The notes beneath the pieces are model-generated. The model saw nothing but the letters and a program-made list of their open reading frames with translations. It searched no databases and had not been told where the DNA came from. Source: Prostheceraeus crozeri (lineage: Eukaryota > Platyhelminthes > Polycladida > Euryleptidae). Taken from it: a stretch of DNA of 64,000 nt. Numbering within the stretch: position 1 is the stretch's first letter; each line of letters starts with the position of its first letter. The stretch lies in contig CAJQUW010003044.1 in NCBI GenBank assembly GCA_907163375.1, positions 248,001 to 312,000 of the forward strand, in the 5' to 3' direction. Below are positions 12,603 to 24,458 of this stretch, piece after piece. A program made the translations under genes and the position numbers.

Positions 12603-12788
12603 ATGCTACTGAAAAACTTATCATCAAGTGACGACAGAAAGATGCTAATTGCTGGTTGCGAGAAGCTCATCTCGCCTGAGGAGATGGGAGTGCGTTTCAA
12701 GTTTCTAGCGTTAAGACGGCGTTTAGACGAAAATGAATCAAACTATCGTCCTGCTGGCTTCCCAGCTGAAGACAGTACAATCGTGTGA
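12603..12788 (+). CDS. NDUFAF7: NDUFAF7, last exon with stop
   Basis: The exon begins after acceptor ccgttacag and runs to TGA at 12786-12788. It includes LISPEEMGVRFKFLALRRR, equivalent to the conserved '...MG.RF..FAL' motif near the C-terminus of the family. The protein then ends after about 20 diverged residues, as expected of a full-length C-terminus. The six visible exons give about 347 codons of this gene, so only the N-terminal quarter is unaccounted for. Confidence 0.9.
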   Translation: MLLKNLSSSDDRKMLIAGCEKLISPEEMGVRFKFLALRRRLDENESNYRPAGFPAEDSTIV

Positions 12789-14836
12789 AATGTCTTCGTA
12801 AAGATTACTTCCCGCACTGATGCGATTTTGTCTGGTAAAGGATTATCTTCAATCTGAGACACTCGGCGTTCTCTTTATCAATTTGCAGATCGGAATGAGG
12901 GCTTGTCTCTGGATTACGGCCCACTATCCTGTTTGCTAATTGTATCCTCAGGCGATGTCGCTAATCGGTTTAATCGCTCTTCTATGACCGTCTTGTGACA
13001 AGAAAAAACTGCTTTAGAAAAGATGTGCTAGGGATTCAGACATTTGTGAAAACTGATTAAATGTGAGACAGTAAGTAACACATTGTATTTTCCTTTCAAT
13101 AACGAACAGGGGCGGATCAAAATAGTATCTTGCAATGAAGCTAGGTTTAGTCGACCCATCTAAAGTCTCCAAGTAATGCAGTCAAAGTTCTTGAGGTAAT
13201 TTCAGCATTCTTATATTGGATAATGGCCCACCGTCTCCGGTGGGTCAAGTATTTAGTTGTACCTTGCTGATTGAGCAGAAAAATTCAGATGCGTTCCCGC
13301 ACCTTCCTATACAAGATGCAAACATAACCAAGTGATGACCCTATTGTCGGGACTACACAATTTTCAGCGAATTCTGTAATTTCCTCAAATAAACCAAAAA
13401 TTTCATCGGGTCCTGCAATTCGTCCAAAAATTCCATAAAAATAAGGGCATCAAGATTTTGAATTTTTCTATTTTTCTGAATGGCATGGAAAAAGAAAACC
13501 ACCTTTTCAAATTGTTGCGAGCTAGGCCTACTCATAACTACGAGTATTTGTAGTTTATCAAACATGGTAAGAGCTGCTGACCGAATCAAAATTACAAATT
13601 GAAACACTCGAAGCTGTTATTGACTGTTTGTTTATGGGTCAATAGTAGAGTGGCATTAAATTAGGTTCTGTCATGTCATCTCATCTGCAAAATCATGAGT
13701 TTTTTCAATAATGCTCATTTTCGATCCCATAATCTAAAAAAGTCTATATTTTTAACAAGAAGATGGCTTTGAAGCATTTTCGCCTTAGCAAAAAATTGGT
13801 TTAAGGGGAGTGCATTAAGCAGGGCAATTTTGATGATTGTAGGTGCGAACTGTGATACCGTAGGGCATTTTCTATTTTTTAGTGAGACTGGAGATTTTGA
13901 TCGGGTTCGAGCTAATGTTCCGTGATGGATGCCAAGTACAGAGGCTTAACACAACAAATAATCCTATATAAACCATGAAACAGAGTGCAATATACACACA
14001 GTTTTTTGGGTTCCGTAAATCCGTTAGGGACGAATTATAGACCCTGCCCCATGGTCAAAATTCAACACACACATAGGCCTCTACAGAATGTAGCTTAGCA
14101 TATTTATATATAGAAGGACTGCATAGCAATATTCCCCATTCGTTTGTTTTCATGAATAATGAACTATCGACTTACAAAAGTACGTTTCTTTAAGGATCAC
14201 TAGCTGTTCAGAAAATAAAACAGAAAGCATGTATGGTACATATGATTGGGGGGGGGCATATGAATGCGAAAATCAGAAAGTGTAGTAGGGCAACAATGTC
14301 AAATGTGTGAGTTGCATTTTCGTAAATTCAGGAGAGGAGAGCTATTGAAGGAAAGAAAAGTCGGCTTTACAATATAAAGTGCACTGTGTATCAGGCTACC
14401 AAAGAATTCGAATTTTATTTTGAATTGCGGATACTGTAATAACAAGGCCAACGTATGTTGCCCAATACTTTCAGTCATCAAAAATAAGGAATTTGGGCTA
14501 ACATGTACAGTAGCATGATTTAAAACGGCAATAAAAAGCAGCAGAAGGCTAGATTGAATCGATGGGGGGCACCTTCTCATCCTTGGTAACTCACTTTTAT
14601 TTATGTAGCTACGTCTTTGATGTGTTGAATTGAATTTAGCATCATGTTCATTTTTAAGTAAGGCCTACAATTAGCTCCTAAAACTTTCGAATATTCATTA
14701 TAAAGAAGACATTCACTTTCATTCTTTGTTGAACTTATATTATTCTGATCAGTCCACTACCATTGAGCTTTTTATTAAGTTTTTATTATGTATAGGATCC
14801 TATGGATCTCGAATTCTGAAGGTGGCAACACTAGGT
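12789..14836. other. Region downstream of NDUFAF7, no gene seen
   Basis: This is the 3' flank of NDUFAF7, AT-rich, with no open frame resembling a known family. It should contain the NDUFAF7 3' UTR. It ends at the Polinton target site. Confidence 0.5.
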
Positions 14837-14842
14837 GACATA
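14837..14842. repeat. Target-site duplication of the Polinton, left
   Basis: GACATA immediately precedes the first base of the left terminal inverted repeat. The same six bases follow the last base of the right repeat at 34261-34266. Six-base duplications are the signature of integrase-mediated Polinton insertion. Confidence 0.95.
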
Positions 14843-15281
14843 AGTAATGGGCAAAAGACCGTTCCAGGACACCATAAAATTCAAAAAAATAGTATCTTTA
14901 AAAACGACATAAATTCATGAATTTGAACCCTTTTTCAGGTTATTAAGACCTAAATACATGAATTTAGTCCATTCAAAAAGTACCATTTTTTCAAAAAATG
15001 GCATTTTTAAAAACGACATAAATTCATGAATTTGAACCCTTTTTCAGGTTATGAAGACCTAAATTCATAAATTTGGGTGTTTTTAAAAATACCCAATTTT
15101 CAAATTTTTCAAAATCTCAAATTTGAGAATTACAATTTTCACCCTTAAAATCATGACCGTTCCAGGACACCGAAAATCATAAAAGTTAAGAATCTCAAAA
15201 TTTGTGAATTACAATTTTCTCGCTTAAATCATGACCGTTCCAGGACACCGAAAAAATCATAAAAGTTAAGAATTTCAAATT
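14843..15281. repeat. Left terminal inverted repeat of the Polinton
   Basis: About 440 bp is nearly identical to the inverted 3' end (33822-34260). Inside it, one AT-rich block (ACATAAATTCATGAATTTGA with flanks) occurs twice, near 14906 and 15018. The motif GACCGTTCCAGGACACC occurs three times: at the tip, near 15157 and near 15235. The repeats are presumably the integrase and terminal-protein recognition ends and the replication origins. Confidence 0.95.
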
Positions 15282-15346
15282 CATGAATTTTATCCATCTT
15301 TCAGGTTTTTAAAATATATCATGTGTCTAATAATATTTCTTTAAAA

Positions 15347-16020
15347 ATGGAAGAAACCGCAAGAACTTCGTTATCATATGAACGTAGTTCTACTTTAATG
15401 GACATTGAAAAAATGAATAAAGAAAAACACAAAGATAGAGTACGCTATATGAAAGATAAGGAATCTCAATTATTATTAAGATTAGAGCATTATAAAAAAT
15501 TAAGAAAGAGATGGACTAAAGTTAAGAATGTAACACAAGGTATTGGCATATTCTTAACACTAAGTTTAGGTGCTTTAACAATTGTTTTATCTTCAGGTGT
15601 TTTAGTAATTCCAGTAGTTGCTACAGCTTTAACAGGTACGGGTGTTTTTGCAACTTCACTTGTTACAATGTTAGATAAATCTTTAATAACTAAGAAACGA
15701 AAATCATTAAGACTAAGCATTTACATATTAAAGAAGTCTATGACAAATTGCATTACTACTTTCAAAGAGTATGTGATGATAATGTTATTACGTTAGATGA
15801 GATTGAAAAATTTGATCAAATAGCTAATGAAGTAAATCAAATATCATTTCAATTACAGACAGAAAAAGTTGATGATAAGAATAGACAGGATGGCAAAATT
15901 TCTAGTGATGGTAAAATTTCTAATGAAGAAAATGACAAAATTTTTTTAGAAGAGCTAAAAACTTTAAGCGAAAATTTAAGCAAAACTTTATTAAACAAAA
16001 CTTTATTAAACAAAACTTAA
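15347..16020 (+). pseudogene. Polinton protein with membrane-like segment, frameshifted
   Basis: I do not recognise a family with certainty. The likely start is the ATG at 15347, which sits in the TTTAAAA-ATG context shared by the element's genes; the earlier GTG at 15323 is weaker. The N-terminus is charged and helical. A strongly hydrophobic, glycine- and alanine-containing stretch follows (GIGIFLTLSLGALTIVLSSG and the next 30 residues), probably two membrane helices or an amphipathic insertion segment. The frame breaks near 15720-15750 and continues in another frame (VITLDEIEKFDQIANEV) to the TAA at 16018. The tail repeats KTLLN and has low-complexity DGKIS repeats. It opens a same-strand cluster with the next genes, so it is probably a virion or assembly protein. 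Confidence 0.6.
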
Positions 16021-16141
16021 ATCGAGAAAAATTTAAACGAAAAGATGTCAGACAACAAAGCAATAAAAAAATAATTTGTTCAGTAAAATGTTTTTGTTGT
16101 ATTCCAATGTTACCACAAAATTCAAATATTATATTTTAAAA

Positions 16142-16973
16142 ATGGATAAAATTAAAGCTGATAATTTTAAAAGAATAAAACAATTAGAAGAGTTAATAAA
16201 ACAAGGAAATATTATGAAAGAAAATCATCTTCAACATAGAATGATAAAAGCTGGTATTCAATCTGATATGTTTGAAAAAATGCAGCAAACCGAGCAAGTA
16301 AAAACTGATTTTGAGAAAACTATGAAGCCATTTAAAACTCTTGAAAAAGAACTTACAAATAATGACAAACAAATTGATATAACAGATCCAGAGCACAAAA
16401 CTATATTAGATGACTATGGATTACTAGAATCAAACATTAATAAGAAATTACCAAATTCTATGCAATTTGAACATTCTATTTCATTTATAGATGGAAAAAC
16501 AATACCTAGATTTTATCTCGGACAAAAAGAAATATTTCCACAACCTTTTCGAGGTTTAATTTTTTCACCAGATAAATATCCTTTTAATCTAGATAGAAAT
16601 TTTGTTGATCTTTTAAGAGGAGCAGATTTAAATAATTATGCTGTAGAAGATCTCATAAAATATAAAGCTATGTTAGATAGAGTTAAAGCAGGAAAAACTC
16701 TTAAACGTTATAGAGAATTAGAAAATTTATTATCAACGGGAGTTAAAGTAGGAAAAGGTTTTAAAACAGAAACAACTGTATTTTTACCAGATGATCCACA
16801 AGAATTACTAAATAGATTAAATATTTTAATATCTGTAATATAAAGGACATAATTCTAGTTTCAATGAAATTCATGCTATATTGAAAAGACTGTTAGAAAA
16901 GAAGATTCTAAATGAAGAGGATTATAAAAGTATAACGGGACATCGGAGATGTCTTCCAGGGCTTCGCCCGTAG
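16142..16973 (+). pseudogene. Conserved Polinton virion-type protein, frameshifted, ends in a palindrome
   Basis: The start is taken at 16142 (TTTTAAAA-ATG); the upstream in-frame ATG at 16088 would add an unlikely leader. The first 90 residues are a charged coiled coil. The rest is globular, with IPRFYLGQKEIFPQPFRGLI and a 'YPFNLDRNFVDLL' stretch. The frame breaks near 16840. Reading resumes with a short helical tail (AILKRLLEKKILNEEDYKSI) and stops at TAG 16971-16973. The last dozen codons lie inside a 36-bp GC-rich palindromic unit, so the unit replaced the natural C-terminus. The position just before the minor capsid gene and the same strand suggest a structural role (compare Polinton PW-type proteins). 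I infer this from context. Confidence 0.6.
16935..16970. repeat. 36-bp GC-rich palindromic unit, copy 1
   Basis: The unit holds two perfect hairpins, GACATC-GGA-GATGTC (16939-16953) and GGGC-TTC-GCCC (16959-16969), nested in an outer ACGGG/CCCGT pairing. An inverted copy with one mismatch lies at 21424-21459 inside the polymerase gene. It is sharply GC-rich against an AT-rich background. Confidence 0.9.
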
Positions 16974-17038
16974 CTGAAATATGTTGTTGTTTTTAATTTT
17001 TTTATAAAAAAATATTCATTCAAAATTTTAACTAAAAA

Positions 17039-17842
17039 ATGTCTTCGAGAGAATTATCATCAGTAGATTTTGACAAAATTAATAATCATTTAGAAAATCT
17101 AATAGAGATTTTGGGTTCATCAAAATTTAGTACGACGTTAAAAATTATAACAACTACTTCATCACACACTTGTAATTTAGAACCCATTCTACATTTAGAA
17201 CAAAATAAAAATTATCAAATTGCATTGACTAGTTTCTCTACATTTAACACTATTCAAAATGTTATAAAAGATGTGAATGATCAATTCAGATATTCTACTG
17301 ATAAAGGCAAAACATGGAAAATATTAACTTTTCTTCCTGGTTCTTACGAAATTGAATCAATATCAAATGAAATTAAGGGACATTTAGGTATACCATTTAA
17401 AGATAAGAAACAATTACATTTTGCAGTTGAACCGGCAGTTAATAAATTTTCTCTTACTTTAGACGAAAATCATCAAGTTGATTTTAATCATGATAGATCA
17501 TTGTCAAAGCTATTAGGATTTAATAAACAAACCTATAGTCAAGGTTATCATTTAGGTGAGAAGATTCCAAAAATAACTGAAATAAATTCAATTGTTGTAC
17601 ATTGTGACATTATTGAAGGAGGATATATAAATGGTAAATTGTCAAATTTAATATTCAGTTTTCCAGCTTTCAGTGTGTCCATTGGTTATAGATTAAATGT
17701 ATTTCCCCAAACATTAATATATTTTCCTATTACAAGAAAAACTATTAACAACATTGGCATTAGAATCACTGATGAGAAAGGACAAGAAATAAATTTTGGA
17801 GGTGAAGAGATTATGATAGATCTTTTGGTTCGAGAGGTATAA
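17039..17842 (+). CDS. Polinton minor capsid (penton-like, single jelly-roll) protein
   Basis: The frame of 267 residues is intact, starting at ATG 17039 after TAAAAA. Minor capsid proteins of Polintons form the pentons at the icosahedral vertices. This sequence has the expected organisation: a charged N-terminal helix, then a long all-beta domain. Markers are NYQIALTSFSTFNTI, RYSTDKGKTWKILTFLPGSY, HDRSLSKLLGFNKQTYSQGY and an 'INSIVVHCDIIEGGYING' strand, which together fit the family pattern of a jelly-roll penton. It is one of the few core genes of the element without a break. Its stop TAA (17840-17842) falls within the first unit of a 21-bp tandem repeat. Assignment rests on pattern and position, not on a database match. 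Confidence 0.8.
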   Translation: MSSRELSSVDFDKINNHLENLIEILGSSKFSTTLKIITTTSSHTCNLEPILHLEQNKNYQIALTSFSTFNTIQNVIKDVNDQFRYSTDKGKTWKILTFLPGSYEIESISNEIKGHLGIPFKDKKQLHFAVEPAVNKFSLTLDENHQVDFNHDRSLSKLLGFNKQTYSQGYHLGEKIPKITEINSIVVHCDIIEGGYINGKLSNLIFSFPAFSVSIGYRLNVFPQTLIYFPITRKTINNIGIRITDEKGQEINFGGEEIMIDLLVREV

Positions 17843-17932
17843 ACTCCCGTTCGAGAGGTATAAACTCCCGTTCGAGAGGTATAAACTCCCGTTCGAGAGG
17901 TATAAACTCCCGTTCGGGAGGTATAAACTCCC
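17828..17932. repeat. Five 21-bp tandem repeats after the minor capsid gene
   Basis: Five back-to-back 21-bp units begin GTTCGAGAGG and end AACTCCC. The fifth differs (TTCGGGAGG), which makes the junction CTCCCG-TT-CGGGAG a perfect hairpin. In the others the stem has one mismatch. There are no spacers, so this is not CRISPR. It may act as a transcript 3'-end structure or simply be an expanded palindrome of the GC-rich family. Confidence 0.9.
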
Positions 17933-18012
17933 ACGCGAAGCTAGAGAAGTTTAATTTTCTTCTTCTTCTTTAAAAATAAAAATAAAATAAAAATTAATTT
18001 TTTTATTAAAAA

Positions 18013-18842
18013 ATGAGTGAACTACCTCCATTTAATAAAAAAACTCAAATTTAATCATCATCCAAATTTATCTAATAAAGTTTTGTCAGTTATTTGCGGA
18101 AGATCAGGTTGTCGAAAAACATATCTATTATTTAAAATTTTAACGACTCCAAATTTTTTGGATTATAACAATCTTATAATTTATACAACAACAGCAGAAC
18201 AACCCGTTTATCAATTTTTAAAATATGGATTTGAAAATAATCTTAAAAAACAGCAATTGCTTCATTATTCAAAGAATATGAAAAATCTGAAGATGAAGAA
18301 GAAATAAGTTCGTGGTGTGAAGAAGCAGAAAAAATAATCAGTTAGTTGAATCCAATAAAAATAGGCATATAAAGATACAATTAATAGATAATAGTGGTAA
18401 TATGCAAGATCCTAGTAAACTAGATAAAACAATGAAACATTGTGTAATTTTTGATGATTGTGTTAATGACAGAAATCAGTCAGTTCAGAGAAATTATTTC
18501 ACAAGAGGTAGACATAATAACTGTAGTGTATTTTATTTAACACAAAGTATGTATTCATTAGACGGAAGTGTTGTTAGAAAGAATGCAAATATATTTATAC
18601 TATTTGAAATAAATGCAAGAAACTTAAGTGATTTGTTAAGAGATTTATGTGTAAGAAATAAAGATGAATTTAAACAATCGTGTAACAATGCTTGGTCAAA
18701 AGATTATGGCTTCATTACAATTAATATTGATAAAAAAATTCATGATAAGAGTTATAGAACATTTGTTTACCGAGTGATAAAAATATACAAATATAGTGTT
18801 ATAATATTTTTTATTTTTATTTTATGTATATATCAAATTTGA
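18013..18842 (+). pseudogene. Polinton packaging ATPase (FtsK-HerA/A32 type), broken
   Basis: This would be the motor that pumps the genome into the capsid. The ATG at 18013 (TTAAAAA-ATG) is followed after eight codons by an A7 run (18034-18040), where the frame is lost. The remainder continues in another frame. VICGRSGCRKTYLLFKIL is the Walker A loop, but the usual second glycine is Arg (GRSGCRKT). A second break region lies at 18290-18400, rich in acidic residues. Then HCVIFDDCVND at about 18435 is Walker B, and SVFYLTQSMYSLDGSVVRKN is the conserved strand and sensor region. The frame ends beyond 18770 with unrelated hydrophobic residues. At least two or three breaks make it inactive as read. 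It lies tail-to-tail with the polymerase gene. Confidence 0.85.
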
Positions 18843-20332
18843 CTATCTTAGAAATTAGAAAATTAAAAAGGTGAAGTAGTTATTCCATCAGGTAAAATTT
18901 TTCTTTTATCATCAAATGGATCTAATGCTAATTTATGTTCTTCTTTTAAATACATTTTATGTTTTTTTGAATTAAGTCTATAATTACATGCTGTTTTTAT
19001 TTCATTATTAAATAATACATTTTTATAATTTTGAAATGTTATTTGATTAGCCACTGATGCCTTTGAAATTCCTTTTAATGTTTTATGTGTTTTAATATTA
19101 TTAGTTGTGTTATAACAATAACATTTAGATTTTAAAAATATAGCTTCTGTTATGAAATCTTCATTTCCTTCTAATTCATCTTTTACTTTACATAAATCAG
19201 AAGGATGAATGATATCTTTTATTTTATCTATTTCTTCATCAAGTGTAGAATTATACGGTATTGTTAATTCTAAGAAAACAGAATCGGTATCTGTAAAGTG
19301 TAATTTATAGTTTTTGCCATAAGCAGGTGCTAAATAATCATATATAAATCTATACATAAATAGTTAAGCTAATTCTAATATAGTGAATCCAATAAAATTA
19401 AACTTATCATGTTTTACGCTGATTCGACGTAAATGTACAGCACATAGTTCATCACTAAATCTAGTAGTTCTTTTATATGTAGGTTTCCTTGTTAAATTTT
19501 GAAACCTATCTTTATCATAAACTATTTCAATATTTTGTCTATTACGCACATTTTCTAAAGTCTTACCATAAAATGCATTATTCATTAATTTGAAGAACAC
19601 GTTTCCAAAATCATCTTTATTTCTTTTAGCTATTTTACGTTTTTCAATATTGAACTCTATATAATTTTTTAACCACCTAGATTTTTGATAAAATAGTTTT
19701 CGATGTATTTTGGTGAGAATCATTCCATGTTCTAAATACCAATCTAGCATTCTTCCTTCAACAACATACTTTCCTTTATTGCTTTGTGTTAACATAAGTT
19801 TTTTTGTTGGTCTGTATTTCTTAGGAATTAAAGATTTTTGATAATCTGAAAAATCTTCTATATTGGGAATTTTGTTTTCGGGACAGAAAGGAAAATATTT
19901 TGTTTTATCTTTTATATAATCAGGGTATACTAAATCAACTTCATATACATAACCAAAATTATTTTCACCATCATATGTTTTTTGATAATCAAGAATATTA
20001 CACCATTCCATCTCACCTGTTGGTAATTCTTGTATCATGCAAGAAGAATATAAGCTATTAAAATCATAATATAACAAATAGTTTTCTCTCATGAATTCAT
20101 CAATTGCATTTTCACGTTCTACTCCTTCTCGTTTCGTTCGAAAAATTTCTAATATTTTTTCTTTTTCTACTGGAGATAAAGGTTTCATTATTCCATATTC
20201 TTGTGGATTTACTTTCTTATTATAACATTTATTATATCTATTACCTAAAACTGATGAAACACCACCTCTAATCCCAGATTCAAAAAATAATAATTTATCA
20301 TATGTATTTTCTTTATAATGTTTAAGTTTAAC

Positions 20333-20357
20333 GGACTTTGTCCTAGAGCCATCGGCT
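20333..20357. repeat. Paired mini-palindromes inside the polymerase gene
   Basis: GGAC-TTT-GTCC (20333-20343) and AGCC-ATC-GGCT (20347-20357) lie side by side. On the minus strand they encode the in-frame tag ADGSRTKS in the polymerase, so the insertion preserved the frame here. Confidence 0.75.
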
Positions 20358-21423
20358 TGAACACCAGTATGTTTTAATCCTGCTAACCATGTTAAACCTG
20401 GTGTAGAATAACAATAACATGGATCTATTCCGTAATATTCTAAACACATATCACGAAAGTTTTCAAAAAGATCAGCAAGGATTAATACATCTATCTGAAG
20501 ATATTTCATTGTATAATCATACATTGTTCTACAATTTAACTCTCTCCAATTTTTTTCAGCTTCTGCATAGTCTTCTTTAGATAATTGTGATTGTTTTAAT
20601 GTTGATGTAAATTTATTTATTGGAGGAAGTTGTTTTTCTTCCATAATTTTATTCACAGAATTAAAATCTCCAGTTAAACCAGTTTTCGACTGTGAACCAC
20701 AGGTTAAATATTCATACGGAAATATGCCTCTTAAAGGTTTTAAATTATATTTATTTAATATTTTACATTGTTCAGGTTTCAAAGTTTTTCCCACAACATC
20801 TAATGAATAAGGAGAAAAAAATCTAAATGCATCTAAAATTCTAATACAACCTAATTGCATTGAAAAATATTCTTCTTCTGTTTTACATAGTACATTTATT
20901 TGTTGTTGTTGTAATTTTTCAGATGAAAATAAATCTTTCATTACTAGATGAGAATCATATTTAGAACCATTGTAGAAATATAGAGGAACAAAGTTATATT
21001 TAAATTTATTAGCATTAAGATTACAAGAATTATGTGCTGCACCTCTATATAATCCATTTAGATGATCATGATCTTTTACCTTATCAAGATATCTACCTCT
21101 GCCATTTTTATAATTTTTTGTAAATTCTTTTCCACAGTAATAACAATTTGTTTCATTAACAAAATTAATTTTTTCTTCATCCGTTAATGGCATCATTGGT
21201 ATATTTGTTTCAAGCAATTGTGAAAGATAATTTTGTAATTCTTCTACCTTCTTTGTAAACATTTCTGAACTATCTTCACCATAGTATTGATAATATTCTG
21301 ATTTAAATAATTCAGGATAATTTGAATGAATGTACATTCCCCAACATAATGGTTTTTGTTCAAATAAATATTTTTCTTTACTTTGTTCAGCTGCACTTTT
21401 TTCAGAATTATCATTTTCAGAAT

Positions 21424-21459
21424 CGGGCGAAGCCCTGGAAGACATCTCCTATGTCCCGT
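21424..21459. repeat. 36-bp GC-rich palindromic unit, copy 2 (inverted)
   Basis: Its reverse complement matches 16935-16970 at 35 of 36 positions. Within the polymerase gene it brings a TAG stop and, right after it, an ATG followed by SSRASP. The 693-residue downstream frame therefore appears to start inside the unit. Confidence 0.9.
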
Positions 21460-23665
21460 GATTTTGTGTCATATTAACATTATATGCTTCAAAATCACAA
21501 TAAAAAAGTAAAGGGTACTTTATTTTTGAAATACCATTTATTGTATTCTAAATAATCATCTTTAGGAAAAGTATTTTCAACTGCTTCATTTTGTTGACAA
21601 TTCTCTAAATGTCTATTCATTTCTTCTTTAGTTCTAAAACTTGTCATACATTGAAGACAAGGAAAATTTGTATTATCTGAAGTTTTTGTAAATATAGAAA
21701 CATCTTTACACAATATAAAATGACCCTGATAATATAATATATTCGCTTGTGCTGGTTGTTTTGTTTGTTTTAATTTTTCAAATTTATCTTTATATATTTC
21801 ATGTGTTTCATCAATTTGTCTTTGTAAATCTCTTTCAGACTGTTGACAATTTTGATTGAATATTTTCAGCTGTTGTTCATGTTCATTATTATATTGTTTT
21901 TTATATTGTTGTTGACATTTTTTAAACATTCATTTAATTCTTTATTTTCTTCATTATTTAATTCTTTATTGTCTTTATTTAATTCTTGAATCGTTTCTAT
22001 CTTATTTTGATATTTATGGTGATATTCTTGTACTAATATTTTTGTTTGTTGTTGATAATCTGTTTTACATTTTTGTAAACTTTCATTTAAATTTTGTAAT
22101 TTTTGTTGATATTCTAAAGATAAAGATAGATAATCGGAATCATAATCATAATTATAATTACGTCCTTTATAATTATTATGATTAATCATTATTGGTGATA
22201 ATGTTTTAACAATTTGAAATTTTTCAGTACATATTATATTTCCTTGGTAAAAAATATTATGATGCATGTAATTTCCTCTATCATTATATACTATTTCTGA
22301 TTGACATAAATTTTTATTATTCAAATAAAATTTTTTTGAATCTGAGTAAAATGGAGTAATATTACCAATAGAAACATAATTCACATTTAATTCAAAAACA
22401 TTTACTTCAATTAAATTTTTATTCTTTTTATGAAACTTTATTAACCTATTATAATCATATGGAAATTCATGTAAGCCATCAGAGAGATCAAATTCCTTTA
22501 TGTATTCTTCTTTATTATAATGACTTAGTCTCTCTTTGTGATATTCTGCAGGATGTAAATGTGCTATAATACTCCACAGAAAACAATAATCATCTTCATT
22601 TTTTATGTTGATTATTTGTGGTGAACTGAAAGGTAAAGGAACATAACTACCACCAGTATTATTTTTATATTTATCAATTACTATTTTCTTAGATAGTATT
22701 TTAACAAATCTCCAACCAGATTCACGTAACTGGGCTTCAATTATACAATTTTCTAATTTAAGTATCATTTGTTCAAATATGGGTCGTATATCATTTACAT
22801 TATGAATTTCTTGCGAATTTGTAAAATGTCCTTGTATTATTTCTTCAGGAATTCCATCAGGTCCATTTTTTGTATAAAGTACTTCTACATTCATATAACA
22901 TTTGAAAGATTTCTTAAATATTTTGAAAAAGTTTTTTAATACATTATAAAAAGTTTCATCGGTTTCATTACTTCCCGAGTGATCATTTTCTAGAGATTTT
23001 ACGATTTTCTACTGCCTTTCAAAATCGCTACAGATATTTGATTTGTCAGTAAGCTTTTTATGGTTTTTAGAGACATTTGTATGAGCTAATAATGTCTACT
23101 GCAATTCTAGAGAATTCTTACTCGCATTCATGGCATCCATAGAATGTTTAGCAGGCAAATATATCTGTAAATGTTTGCTGGAGGCACGTGTCTCTAAACA
23201 TTTATCGACGACAGACATAACCTCTGCAGAAACGTTGAACTCAAACATTTTTGTATAATACAGCAATTCTTTTGCTGTAATATACAAAAGAAAGATATTT
23301 GTACATAAATCTCGTATTATTATCATCTAATGTATTCATAGGAATATATACATGTAATACAATTTTATACGCAATTACAAATTCTATCTTATCAAATATA
23401 TTGTTATGTTTATATATTTGATATATTGATATTATGTCTACATCACATTTAATACTTATTATATTAAATGTCACATGAATAAATGAATGTGATATATAAA
23501 TGTGCATGTATTATATTCATTTATTACTGGCTTTACACCTGTAAAAAGAACATTTCGTTTTATACATGCGTCCCTTCTCTTGCTACTTTGTCTCCTCTAA
23601 ATGATTCGCTTTTGATGGAGTGTCACAATGCACGAGGCACAGAACTAAGTCCTTCTAGTCTCTTC

Positions 23666-23667
<2 letters not shown>

Positions 23668-23700
<33 letters not shown>

Positions 23701-23785
23701 GAAACTCCGCAGTCTCCTCGAACTGTTTGTTTTTGATCGGGGCCATAGTGCGCGAAGCACAGGGGAACAAGCTTCCTCTTTTTTT

Positions 23786-23823
<38 letters not shown>

Positions 23824-23840
23824 TCCCTCTCTCTCCTTAT
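23668..23840. repeat. CT and CA microsatellites
   Basis: A (CT)n tract near 23668-23698 is followed, after about 90 bp, by a compound (CT)n(CA)n tract near 23789-23830. The open frames across them are artefacts of the repeat. Confidence 0.95.
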
Positions 23841-24458
23841 CTCCATCTCTCCATTCAACTTCTTTTATTTTCTTTTCTCCATTTGAAAGCTGATTTTCTG
23901 ATTTTGAATGTATCTTAGCTGGAATATTCAAGGTCACAATATGCGGATCAGTTGTTCCCCTATTTGCAAGACTATGATGGCTAAAGGACGTAATGTATAT
24001 ACCGGTATCCGTCACAATTTTCCTCTGCACACATCTCTCTCCCTACTGTGGAATAAACAACTCGTCGATCGCCTGCCTGTTAATGACTAATGAATGCCCT
24101 CATAACGACCTTCGGTCCATGAGTCACATGACAAAGAGGTTGCGAGCGGACAGACTGTGTATGCTATATCAACCAGGCGTCATCAATTGCACAGTCATTC
24201 CTCTCAGTGCATCGTGCGTGTTTCAGTCATCCCAGCAGCGTCAATGTATGTCGTTATACTGTCTTATACTTGTGGATTTACAAAACTTTTAACTACGCCT
24301 CAAGTCAGTCATTTGTGCTTTGGACATTCAGAGGATTCTGTCGTACAATTCGACTTTCACAACCATTTTCAGGATTACGCCGACGCATCTTTTCATTCTG
24401 GAAATAATTCCCGATCTTCTCTTTTCCTGACATTGTACTAAAACCAAGCGGGTCATTC

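Larger units (their letters stand above)
18863..22894 (-). pseudogene. Protein-primed family B DNA polymerase (Polinton PolB), broken
   Basis: This is the replicative polymerase of the element, read right to left. Starting at ATG 22894, the N-terminal domain contains GGSYVPLPFSSPQIINIKNE and DDYCFLWSIIAHLHPAEYH, then a glutamine/asparagine-rich coiled coil. A C2H2-like finger (FPCLQCMTSFRTKEEMNRHL) follows near 21640. The exonuclease I motif CDFEA lies near 21505 in a different frame, just before a TAG at 21449-21451. The largest open part (19364-21445) has a CxxC...HDH zinc module, the Exo III region, palm motif A (DFNSLYSS, with Ser where Pro is usual) and motif B (KLMNNAFYGKT). Motif C (TDTDS) is in the last part (18863-19357), after a further break near 19360. 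So all catalytic motifs survive, but there are at least four interruptions, two of them beside or inside palindromic units. Confidence 0.93.

Noticed and set aside
17828..17932. Possible CRISPR-like array
   Set aside because: The five units are directly contiguous with no spacers, and the context is an animal genome transposon.
23483..24030. Protein genes with Ser/Leu and Thr/His repeats
   Set aside because: Frames on both strands are produced by CT and CA microsatellites.
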